A stretch of 64,000 bases of DNA from an uncultured Prevotellaceae bacterium. Its GTDB lineage: Bacteria > Bacteroidota > Bacteroidia > Bacteroidales > Bacteroidaceae. A program made the translations under genes and the position numbers. Shown one piece after another: positions 50,731 to 58,218 of the stretch (its first letter is position 1; each line of letters begins with the position of its first letter). The notes under the pieces are model-generated. The model did not search any database, was not told where the DNA came from, and saw only the letters and a program-made list of their open reading frames with translations. The stretch lies in the NCBI GenBank assembly GCA_902800185.1, contig CADCDK010000005.1:32657-96656 (forward strand), read 5' to 3'.

Positions 50731-51834
50731 ATGAACGTTACAAAAATAGTACTGACCGGAGGACCTTGTGCTGGAAAGACAACGGCACTGGTCAAGGTCA
50801 TTGAACATTTCTCCAGCCTTGGCTTCAAGGTGTTCACCATTCCCGAGGTACCTACACTCTTCACACAGGCCGGAATGAACTACCTGACCAAGAACAAGAA
50901 CCTCTTCTATGAGGGAGAGAAGGCCACGCTCGAAGTGCAGTTGGCACTGGAGGACAAGTTCATGCGCATGGCACAGCAGTGTGACCAGCCTTGCATTGTC
51001 GTGTGTGACCGTGGAGCCATGGACATCTCGGCCTACATGCAGCCCGGAATGTGGGATGACATCACGCGGGCGGTGGGAACATCGACAGCCGAACTGCGCG
51101 ACAACAGGTATGATGCCGTATTGCATTTGGTGTCGGCGGCCGATGGAGCCGAGCAGTTCTATACCACCAGTAACAACACCAGCCGCAATGAGCCTGCCAA
51201 CGAGGAAGGACTGAAGATCGCCCGCCTGCTCGATAAGAAGGTCATACAGGCTTGGACAGGCCATCCTCATCTGCGTGTTATCAATAACCATGAGGACTTT
51301 GATGCCAAGCTGTTGCGTGTATTGAAGGAAATCTCCAACGTGCTCGGTCTGCCGCAGCCCATCGAGGAGGAACGCAAGTATATTGTTGAGCTGAACGGAG
51401 AACTGCCCGAGAGCATCGACAGTGAGATAACGCAGACGTATCTCGTGGCTGACCCCGACAGCGAAGTAAGGTTGCGCAAGCGTGGATGGCAAGGGAAGAA
51501 TGTGTATGTGCATACGTCGAAGAAGCGTGTTTCGCCTACCGAGCAGATTGAAACAGAACAGCAGATAGGTAGCAATCTCTATTCCTCGCTGTTGCAACAG
51601 GCCGATCCCTACCGCTCCACCATTCATAAGATGAGAAAGAGCTTCATCTGGAAAGGACAGTATTTCGAGCTTGACAGCTATCTGGAGCCGCAGGCCATTA
51701 ATGGACTGATGATCTTGGAGACCAAAGGCATCATCGAGCACGAAGATGTCAAGTTCCCCCCTTGTCTGAAAGTTGTAGAGGACATTACCGGAAAACAGGA
51801 ATACTATAATTACAATTTGGCAAAACGTAAATAA
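50731..51834 (+). CDS. P-loop ATPase fused to a CYTH-like domain (TTD14-like)
   Basis: A 367-residue protein with an N-terminal AAA_28/kinase-like P-loop domain: Walker A VLTGGPCAGKTTALVKV at residues 7-23, VVCDRGAMDISAYM near 89 (Walker B-like DRG), then a C-terminal region (about 215-360) with EERKYIVELNG, TYLVADPDSEVRLRKRG and YFELDSYLEP, a CYTH/triphosphate-tunnel pattern of paired charged strands. The same order occurs in animal TTD14. It may bind and process a nucleotide or triphosphate; the substrate is unknown. The gap to the nuclease gene downstream is seven bases, so they are probably co-transcribed. Confidence 0.75.
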   Translation: MNVTKIVLTGGPCAGKTTALVKVIEHFSSLGFKVFTIPEVPTLFTQAGMNYLTKNKNLFYEGEKATLEVQLALEDKFMRMAQQCDQPCIVVCDRGAMDISAYMQPGMWDDITRAVGTSTAELRDNRYDAVLHLVSAADGAEQFYTTSNNTSRNEPANEEGLKIARLLDKKVIQAWTGHPHLRVINNHEDFDAKLLRVLKEISNVLGLPQPIEEERKYIVELNGELPESIDSEITQTYLVADPDSEVRLRKRGWQGKNVYVHTSKKRVSPTEQIETEQQIGSNLYSSLLQQADPYRSTIHKMRKSFIWKGQYFELDSYLEPQAINGLMILETKGIIEHEDVKFPPCLKVVEDITGKQEYYNYNLAKRK

Positions 51835-51841
51835 ACACATC

Positions 51842-53395
51842 ATGAAGAAATATCTTTTCCCATTGCTGTTGTTGGTGATTGCTGCCATCGGCATCTGTGC
51901 CCACAATATCTATATCAGTAAGGGTGACACGTACCATACCTATCGGACACAGGATGTAGAGAGCATCACTTTCGATCACTCAGATTCAATGTATGTTGCC
52001 TGGAATGGTGAGAAACATGCCTATGCACGTAGCGCTGTCGATAGCATCTCGTTGCGGAAGCCCAGCTTGGAGGCAGGACAGAATGCTATAAACGGAATCT
52101 TTGCCAACGAAAGCTTCTACTCGGATTTCGGCAACTTCACATGTCATACCATCAAGGGAAATCCGTGGACGATAGATTTTCATACAGCCAAGGCTACAGG
52201 ATATGTCAGTAGTTCGACAACACCGTCAGAGAGTTATCTTGTTTCACCGGCCTACGACATGACACATGTGTTGAAGGCAACGCTCACGTTCAAGTACATC
52301 CTTGCCTATTCACGCACGAACAGTAAGGATAAGGTTCTCATTACCGACAACTATACCGGCGACCCGTCAACAACCAAGTGGACGGACATCACAGGCGAGT
52401 TGGCAGCCCCGGGTACAACCACTACAGGCAAGATAGACTGGTACACCTTCGCTTCTTATCAGAAGGATATTCCCTCGCAGTTCCTTGGAGAGAGCCGTGT
52501 CGTCATCGCATTGTATTATTCTTGCACCTCCTCGTCAACGACATGGGAAGTGAAAAACCTCCAACTGTCGGCAAGCGACCAGTGGGAGGATGAAGTGGAT
52601 GTGCCCGATGTAGATCCGAACAACACGAACAAGAACGTTGTTACCGCAACGACCAATCAAGAGATGTGGCGACTGGAGTTCCCGAAGGTGAAGGGCGATG
52701 CCAATAACCTTGTCATTACGCATGCCACCGCAGACTATGGTATCACGTACTCGTTAGAGTGGGATTGTACAAAACGTGCCAACCGCTGGACTTGCTATCA
52801 GATGCACGAAGGAAACAGCATGAAGAATGTAAGCCGAAACGATTCTTTCACGGAAGACCCCGACATCCCTTATGCATTCTGTTCACACAACTCAGACTAT
52901 AGTGGAACGGGCTTCTCGCGTGGACACCTGTGTCCGTCGGCCGACCGACTTTGCTCGAAGGAACAGAACAAGCAGACGTTCTATTTGAGTAACATGCAAC
53001 CCCAGTACGCCGAACACAACGAAGGACTTTGGGCTAATCTTGAAGCCTTGGTCAGAAGGTGGAATCAGGCATCTTACAGAGATACGCTCTATGTGGTGAA
53101 GGCGGCCACCATTGACCAGGAAGACCAAGTAGCCATGTACACAGAGTCGGGCTTGCCTGTTGCCAAGTATTTCTATATGGCAGTACTGGCTGTCAAGAAC
53201 GGAAGCTACACGGCGCTTGGAATATGGACGGAGCATCTCAATGTTGCAGACACCAACAAACATTATGCCGACTATGTCATCTCGATAGACGAGCTGGAGC
53301 AGCGCACGGGCATCGACTTCTTCTGCAACCTGCCCGATGACATCGAAGCAACGGTGGAGTCCACCGTCTCCCTCGATTATTGGGGACTACAATAA
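51842..53395 (+). CDS. Secreted choice-of-anchor J / NUC1 endonuclease fusion
   Basis: A 517-residue exported protein. MKKYLFPLLLLVIAAIGICA is a signal peptide or anchor. Residues about 88-250 are a choice-of-anchor J domain (NESFYSDFGNFTCHTIKGNP...SESYLVSPAYDM and LITDNYTGDPSTTKWTDITG), homologous to the N-terminal domain of the lipoprotein at 23274. From about 275 on it is a NUC1 nuclease: YSLEWDCTKRANRWTCYQM, catalytic GFSRGHLCPSADR and metal-binding SNMQPQYAEHN, ending GIDFFCNLPDDIEATVES, closely matching the lipoprotein nuclease at 25683. It should digest DNA/RNA outside the cell. A repeat-rich terminator and a tRNA follow. Confidence 0.87.
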   Translation: MKKYLFPLLLLVIAAIGICAHNIYISKGDTYHTYRTQDVESITFDHSDSMYVAWNGEKHAYARSAVDSISLRKPSLEAGQNAINGIFANESFYSDFGNFTCHTIKGNPWTIDFHTAKATGYVSSSTTPSESYLVSPAYDMTHVLKATLTFKYILAYSRTNSKDKVLITDNYTGDPSTTKWTDITGELAAPGTTTTGKIDWYTFASYQKDIPSQFLGESRVVIALYYSCTSSSTTWEVKNLQLSASDQWEDEVDVPDVDPNNTNKNVVTATTNQEMWRLEFPKVKGDANNLVITHATADYGITYSLEWDCTKRANRWTCYQMHEGNSMKNVSRNDSFTEDPDIPYAFCSHNSDYSGTGFSRGHLCPSADRLCSKEQNKQTFYLSNMQPQYAEHNEGLWANLEALVRRWNQASYRDTLYVVKAATIDQEDQVAMYTESGLPVAKYFYMAVLAVKNGSYTALGIWTEHLNVADTNKHYADYVISIDELEQRTGIDFFCNLPDDIEATVESTVSLDYWGLQ

Positions 53396-53397
53396 AG

Positions 53398-53490
53398 AAA
53401 AGGTAAGAAGGTAAGAAAGTAAAAGGGTGAAAAAAGTCAGCTATTTAATGTTTTTTACCTTTTTACCTTTTTACCTTTTTACTTTTATTC
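53398..53490 (+). terminator. Repeat-built hairpin after the nuclease gene
   Basis: A purine-rich arm with AAGGTAAGAAGGTAAGAAAG units (53398-53430) faces a pyrimidine-rich arm with four ACCTTTTT units (about 53450-53485). Together they can form a long imperfect stem with a T-rich end. Confidence 0.55.
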
Positions 53491-53491
53491 G

Positions 53492-53499
53492 TATCTTTG
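53492..53499 (+). promoter_or_regulatory. TAnnTTTG -7 box for tRNA-Arg
   Basis: TATCTTTG lies 18 bases before the tRNA 5' end. Confidence 0.65.
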
Positions 53500-53517
53500 C
53501 AGCCGCAAATGAAGCAG

Positions 53518-53591
53518 GGTCCCGTAGCTTAGCTGAATAGAGCGTCAGATTCCGGTTCTGAAGGTCCAGGGTTTGAATCCCTGCGGGATCA
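53518..53591 (+). tRNA. tRNA-Arg (anticodon CCG)
   Basis: A 74-base cloverleaf. Acceptor GGTCCCG pairs with CGGGATC (one G-U), D stem GCTT/GAGC-type, anticodon stem TCAGA/TCTGA around loop TTCCGGT with CCG at 34-36, and T arm CAGGG-TTTGAAT-CCCTG. The discriminator is A and CCA is not encoded. The D loop has GA where GG is usual. The 3' end (53576-53593) is repeated at 53692-53709. Confidence 0.93.
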
Positions 53592-53709
53592 CATACAAAT
53601 GAAAAGGCATCTAACGAAAACATGTTTTTCAGTTGGAGCCTTTTTTTTGTATGTCAGAGCTGCCCGTGGCAGGGCAGGGATGGCCAAAGGCAATTCCTGC
53701 GGGATCACA
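53576..53709 (+). repeat. Direct repeat of the tRNA-Arg 3' end, candidate att site pair
   Basis: The 18 bases 53576-53593 (AATCCCTGCGGGATCACA) recur at 53692-53709 with one change (AATTCC...). The copies are 116 bases apart. Duplication of a tRNA 3' end is what a tyrosine-recombinase integration leaves. The second copy lies inside the RhuM-like remnant frame. Confidence 0.65.
53602..53648 (+). terminator. Terminator of tRNA-Arg
   Basis: AAAAGGC pairs with GCCTTTT, with further pairing of CTAAC/GTTgG and GAAAA/TTTTTC inside; eight T follow. Confidence 0.7.
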
Positions 53710-53714
53710 GCCAT

Positions 53715-53852
53715 GAATAGCAGAACGCCCTGTTCATCGCAATTGTCCGACGGAATTCGAATTTTTCGAATTGCTGTGGACAATTGCACTTCTCCACTCT
53801 CATCAATCTGAGTCAGGTGATAGTTAATCGTTGAAAGTGCAACGTTGAACAA
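53715..53852 (-). pseudogene. Fragment of a RhuM-like gene
   Basis: The minus-strand frame from about 53852 reads LFNVALSTINYHLTQIDESGEVQLSTAIRKIRIPSDNCD, which resembles the N-terminal part of RhuM-type proteins (LFxVxxSTIxxHL...E..L....T.RKF/I). No start codon region or remaining 250 residues are present, and the frame runs into the duplicated tRNA end. It overlaps the last 10 codons of the DinD-like fragment in another frame, so a deletion joined two decayed genes here. RhuM genes are often found inside type I restriction loci. Confidence 0.5.
53739..53787. repeat. Near-perfect 49-base inverted repeat
   Basis: GCAATTGTCC (53739-53748) faces GGACAATTGC (53778-53787), and AATTCGAA (53754-53761) faces TTCGAATT (53765-53772), with an unpaired five-base block on each side between them. 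It lies within the RhuM-like remnant. Confidence 0.6.
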
Positions 53853-54090
53853 CCATCTCCTCTATCTCCACCATGTGCTCCTTCAGGTCTAAGCCCTTCT
53901 CTTGCTGTAGGAAGGTGGCAACCTTGTCCATCAGTCGCTCAAAGTTCCAATACTTCTGGTAACCCATGAGTCGCGCCAACTTGCGTGAATTCCACCACTC
54001 ACGGCCTTCACCATCCGTCTCTTTGATATCCTCAAAGGGCGACTGCATCTCTTCCTGTGAGAACATCTCTATTTCGTTTGTACTATTCAT
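53824..54090 (-). pseudogene. Truncated DinD-like protein
   Basis: An 88-residue frame whose body, SPFEDIKETDGEGREWWNSR then KLARLMGYQKYWNFERLMDK and EHMVEIEEMV, matches the first 75 or so residues of DinD (PFEEIK...W.AR.L...LGY..Y..F). DinD proteins have about 275 residues, so the rest is missing and the last residues RCTFND are out of family. It starts three bases after the hsdR stop. It may still be translated, but it is best seen as a decayed cargo gene of the restriction island. Confidence 0.65.
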
Positions 54091-54093
54091 AAA

Positions 54094-57000
54094 CTATTCA
54101 TCCTCATGTTCAATAGAAGATTCTGCAGCCTTATCATATTGACGCATGGAGACTTCTTTCGTATTTGGGTGTGTTGCCTCTCTGACCATCGGAGTGTATG
54201 CCTCAATGATATGACGCCAGTCATTGAGTAACATATTTGGATAACGTTCACCATAGAGTTCAATAACCTCCCGTTGCAATTCACCATCGCTAATAGAAAC
54301 ATCCATGTGCAAGCGATTGAAGATGAGGTTGCGCACATCGCGGTCATCCTCCACATTCTCCAGTTTGTAAAGCATAACAGGCTTATTCTCCTTAGAGTCA
54401 TCTTCCTGATCATATTTCTTAAAGTTCTCTGCCTGCTCAAAAATTTCCTTGAATACTTCATCCTGTGGAACTGGCGGATAACCATGCTCTGCCAATATCA
54501 GGATCAAGTCCATCTGCAGTTCCGCTTTGATGTCAGAACGGTTTGCCCAGTCAGTATATTTCGACTTGTCATCCACCATCTTCTTCACAGCAGCTGCCAG
54601 CGTCAGCAATTTGTCTTCTGGGTATTCGAAGCCGAACTTATGGGCAATCTCTTTCAAAATATCGTAGAAAGCCTTTTCCTCGTAGGTAATGCCTAAGTCC
54701 TTGAACGATTTCTTCTCTTTATTCACCTCCTTCAGCAGTTCTGCCATCTGCTTGGCTACCTCATTGAGTACTTCTTCGGCAAACACGGCATTGTCGCTAC
54801 GGTCATTATATCGCTGCACCAACGCATTCAGGCGCTTTGTGAAATCCACGCCCTTCATCTTATTGACTTTCTTGAAGTCGGTAATAACTGTCCGAAGCAG
54901 CTTCTCCATCAGTTTCACCTTCGTATTAGGCAACTTCAGTTTCTCCAGCCTCGTCATATAGTCTTCACTCAGCAAGTCCAGGTCCTTTGTATTCGCATTC
55001 ACCTGAGCAACCTCCTCCACCCCGTCCGATTTCAAGGCATCCGCTATCATTTGGCTCACTTTGCGATTCATCTGCGAGGCATCGGGAGCATCACCTTTTG
55101 TCAGTTTGTAGATGATAGACCTTACTCCCGTAAAGAAATGAATGTCCTCACGATCCTTATCGTTGATAGCCTCATGGTTGGAACAGAGGTTGAAGGTCGA
55201 TTTCAGTTTCTTGGCATGACCCATAAACAGGTTTTGAGTTTTCTCTGTGGCCTGCACGAACTCAGCCGCATGTTTCAGGCATTCCAACTGTTCCAATGGT
55301 GTTCCCGTTGAGAACTTGCTATAATCAAAGGTGTGGAACATCCTGCGCAGGATATCCAACTCGTCTTTTACCATCGTCACACTCTGTTCGATAGTTTCCA
55401 CGGCATTGTTCATATTGCTTTTGATGCCGATATAGTCCACCACCACTCCTTTATCCTTACCTTCATACACACGGTTCACCCTCGAAATGGTCTGTACTAA
55501 CGTGTGTTTCTGTAAAGGCTTGTCTATATACATCGTGTCGAGACAAGGCACATCAAAGCCTGTTATCCACATAGACACGACGATTGCAATCTTGAAGTTA
55601 GAGTCAGGGTTTTTAAACAACACATCAAGAGCTTTCCTTTCTTCATCAGAACCTATCAGTTCGCGCAGTTTCGGATCATCATCCTTCTCACGAGTCATCA
55701 CCAATCGGATGCGCTCTACAGGTGTCTGGTCTTCTGAACCAATCTTCTCTTCCCATTCAGGGCGCAAGGCAATAATCTGCTTATAGAGGTCGTAGGCTAT
55801 TTCGCGACTGGAGCATACAAACATTGCCTTACCACAAACCGTACTTCCTTCCTCTATTCGTTTCTCATAATGCTCAATGAAATCCTTTGCCACCGCCGCC
55901 AAACGATTCGGGTCACCCAGAATCTTATTCATCTGCGTCACCGCTTTCTTGCTTTCCTCTATCTGGTATTCATTGGCACCCTGTTCGGCACATTGTTTAT
56001 AGTAAGCCTCTATTGCCTCCAGTTGTTTATGGTCGGTAAACACCTTGGCGGCTCGTCCTTCATATACGATACGGCGGGTGATGCCATCCGCCACCGATTC
56101 CGTCATCGTATAGCTGTCCACCACATCGCCAAAAACATCTATCGTGGCATCAATCGGAGTGCCTGTGAAGCCCACGTATGTTGCATTGGGCAGCGAGTCA
56201 TGCAGATATTTGGCAAAGCCATAACTCCGCTTCACTCCCTTATCGGTAATGGTCACATTCTGTTCCACATTCGTCTGCGAACGATGGGCTTCGTCAGAGA
56301 TACAGATGATGTTGGCTCGATCAGACAAAAGACTGATGTCCTCGCTGAACTTTTGTATAGTAGTTAGGAACACGCCTCCACTCTTTCTTCCTCTCAACTT
56401 CTTGCCCAACTCTTCACGAGTCTCTACGTTTACTACTGTCTCATCACCTATGAACTGTTTGGCATTCACGAATTGTGCAGATAGCTGGTCGTCCAGGTCC
56501 GTGCGGTCAGTAATCAGAACGATGGTAGGGCTTGCCAAATGCCGACTTCGCATCAGCATACGTGTCAGGAACAGCATCGTGAGACTCTTGCCACAGCCTG
56601 TTGCGCCAAAGTATGTGCCGCCCTTTCCGTCACCATGCAGGTTGATATGTGAGTGCTCCAAGATGTTTTCGTAAAGTCTGTGTGTGGCGAAGAACTGCGG
56701 ATAGCGACAAACTATCTTCCTTTCACTCTTCGAAGTGTCAGGAAAGAATATGAAGTCCTTCATCACACTCAGCAGTCTATCCTTACGGAACAGACCTTCC
56801 ATCATGGTGTTTAGGGAGTCGATGCCGTCATTTGCCTTGTCCGTACGCTCCACTTTGCGCCAGGCATAGAAGAACTCGTAAGGCGTGAATAGTGTGCCAT
56901 ATTTGTTATTCACCCCATCGCTGATGACCACGAATGCATTATAACGGAACAACTCTGGAATATCTCTGCGGTAGCGCACCGTCAACTGTGTATAGGCATT

Positions 57001-57489
57001 CATGATGGTAGTGTCTTCCTTCACGGCACTCTTGAACTCCAGCACCACTACGGGCAAACCGTTCACATAGACGATGCCATCAGGAATACGTCGCTCCAGC
57101 CCCTTAATCTCCAGTTGGTTGACAATCTTGAAGATATTCCTGTCAACATCCTTAAAGTCTATCACTTCCACGAACAAATCAGGCAGCGAGGCATCCTCAC
57201 GCTTGATGGCGAAACCCTCTGTCATCAGTCGATACGTCTGTACGTTCTGCTCGTAGAGTGGAGCACCATTATCTGCCGTCAACTTCGCCATGACTCGCTC
57301 CACCTCTAAGGGCGTAATGCCTTCCTCGGCATATCTGTCCATCAGATACATCCGCAAATCATCACGCAGCAGCACCTCCGTCTGCTCCTTGTGTATCGTC
57401 TCGCCATTCACATAGCTGTAGCCCTGTTGCTCAAACAGTTCCATGATGGCCATCTCCAGCGTATGTTCGTTAAAGTGTGACATAGGCAT
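54094..57489 (-). CDS. hsdR: Type I restriction enzyme, R subunit
   Basis: An 1131-residue restriction and translocation subunit. N-terminal nuclease with PDGIVYVNGLPVVVLEFKSA (D...ExK motif) near residue 140-160; SF2 translocase with Walker A FGATGCGKSLTMLFL near 295-305, DEAH box CISDEAHRSQ near 395, GFTGTPIDATIDVFG near 425, and motif VI QTISRVNRVYEGKDKG near 685; a helical C-terminal domain binds HsdM. Length and motif order are normal and no frameshift is seen, so it is probably active. The start ATG overlaps the rloB-like stop (TAATG); a second ATG is two codons later. Confidence 0.93.
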   Translation of the reverse strand: MPMSHFNEHTLEMAIMELFEQQGYSYVNGETIHKEQTEVLLRDDLRMYLMDRYAEEGITPLEVERVMAKLTADNGAPLYEQNVQTYRLMTEGFAIKREDASLPDLFVEVIDFKDVDRNIFKIVNQLEIKGLERRIPDGIVYVNGLPVVVLEFKSAVKEDTTIMNAYTQLTVRYRRDIPELFRYNAFVVISDGVNNKYGTLFTPYEFFYAWRKVERTDKANDGIDSLNTMMEGLFRKDRLLSVMKDFIFFPDTSKSERKIVCRYPQFFATHRLYENILEHSHINLHGDGKGGTYFGATGCGKSLTMLFLTRMLMRSRHLASPTIVLITDRTDLDDQLSAQFVNAKQFIGDETVVNVETREELGKKLRGRKSGGVFLTTIQKFSEDISLLSDRANIICISDEAHRSQTNVEQNVTITDKGVKRSYGFAKYLHDSLPNATYVGFTGTPIDATIDVFGDVVDSYTMTESVADGITRRIVYEGRAAKVFTDHKQLEAIEAYYKQCAEQGANEYQIEESKKAVTQMNKILGDPNRLAAVAKDFIEHYEKRIEEGSTVCGKAMFVCSSREIAYDLYKQIIALRPEWEEKIGSEDQTPVERIRLVMTREKDDDPKLRELIGSDEERKALDVLFKNPDSNFKIAIVVSMWITGFDVPCLDTMYIDKPLQKHTLVQTISRVNRVYEGKDKGVVVDYIGIKSNMNNAVETIEQSVTMVKDELDILRRMFHTFDYSKFSTGTPLEQLECLKHAAEFVQATEKTQNLFMGHAKKLKSTFNLCSNHEAINDKDREDIHFFTGVRSIIYKLTKGDAPDASQMNRKVSQMIADALKSDGVEEVAQVNANTKDLDLLSEDYMTRLEKLKLPNTKVKLMEKLLRTVITDFKKVNKMKGVDFTKRLNALVQRYNDRSDNAVFAEEVLNEVAKQMAELLKEVNKEKKSFKDLGITYEEKAFYDILKEIAHKFGFEYPEDKLLTLAAAVKKMVDDKSKYTDWANRSDIKAELQMDLILILAEHGYPPVPQDEVFKEIFEQAENFKKYDQEDDSKENKPVMLYKLENVEDDRDVRNLIFNRLHMDVSISDGELQREVIELYGERYPNMLLNDWRHIIEAYTPMVREATHPNTKEVSMRQYDKAAESSIEHEDE

Positions 57490-58217
57490 TATCTCTCTTT
57501 AAATGCTTTATAAACGAACGAATAAGACTGATTCGCCAAGTCCCCTGCTTCCTCCGCAGCCTTGATATTGTCTTCTGCTCGTTTGATGGCAGCATCGAGT
57601 TTTCCATCAGAACAAAGATTTTCGACCCAATCAGACTTTTCAATATATTTTCTATCTTTCAGCAAATTTATCAATTTCTTATTTGCTAACGGGAAATATG
57701 GTGCCATATACGGAGACAACAACTTTTGCATTTTTGTTCCACAACTTTTTATTAAACCTGTATAGTCCTCAAAGTGTAATAAGAACCAATACTCAATGCT
57801 TGGCATGCTGGGACACAATATAACAGAGCCACTATTTATCTCGTCCTTGACACATTCTACAAAATCTTTATGCCTATCTTGATTTGTCTTGTTACAATAT
57901 ACAGTGTCTAAATCAAATACACAGAAGACTTTTGCTCCAACATTATTTTTGATAATGTCCCTTATCCTTTCAGGGAAAATCTCTGGATAACTGGATTCAT
58001 TGCCAAAATACTTCGGTCTGATATTGAACTTATACTTTGTTGTGTCATTTATATGTGTAAAGTAATAGCGCTCGGTATTGGTTCCGCCACTGATAAGGAA
58101 TGGGTACAACGGTCCCATGTCCCTTGTTCCCTCATCTTCTTCTGGTGAGGGAGCAGGCACAGCCTCAAAATATTGTTGCTGTTCAACGACCTCTGCTAAT
58201 TCTCTTTCTCCCATCAT
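57489..58217 (-). CDS. rloB: RloB-like protein
   Basis: A 242-residue protein of the RloB/AbiLii-like type. After a variable acidic N-terminus (about 1-38) come YPFLISGGTNTERYYF (conserved Glu, as in a TOPRIM first motif), KVFCVFDLDTVYCNK (DxD motif near residue 103), and CPSMPSIEYWFLLHFEDYTG. These suggest a TOPRIM-like nuclease fold. RloA/RloB pairs were first named as genes lying within type I restriction loci, and AbiL systems have the same two-gene form. It sits one base from rloA-like and overlaps hsdR. Role as an abortive-infection effector is inferred from the family. Confidence 0.78.
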   Translation of the reverse strand: MMGERELAEVVEQQQYFEAVPAPSPEEDEGTRDMGPLYPFLISGGTNTERYYFTHINDTTKYKFNIRPKYFGNESSYPEIFPERIRDIIKNNVGAKVFCVFDLDTVYCNKTNQDRHKDFVECVKDEINSGSVILCPSMPSIEYWFLLHFEDYTGLIKSCGTKMQKLLSPYMAPYFPLANKKLINLLKDRKYIEKSDWVENLCSDGKLDAAIKRAEDNIKAAEEAGDLANQSYSFVYKAFKER

Positions 58218-58218
58218 T

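Noticed and set aside
50722-51906. Minus-strand frame of 394 codons opposite the P-loop/CYTH gene
   Set aside because: The plus-strand protein has a perfect Walker A and family-like C-terminus; the other frame is a shadow.
53398-53490. CRISPR or minisatellite at the AAGGTAAG/ACCTTTTT repeats
   Set aside because: The two arms are complementary and fit a terminator hairpin, and the repeats are too short and simple for CRISPR.
53589-53714. C-terminal continuation of the RhuM-like frame towards the tRNA
   Set aside because: The residues after about GVLLF are encoded by the duplicated tRNA end and terminator sequence and do not look like protein of any family.
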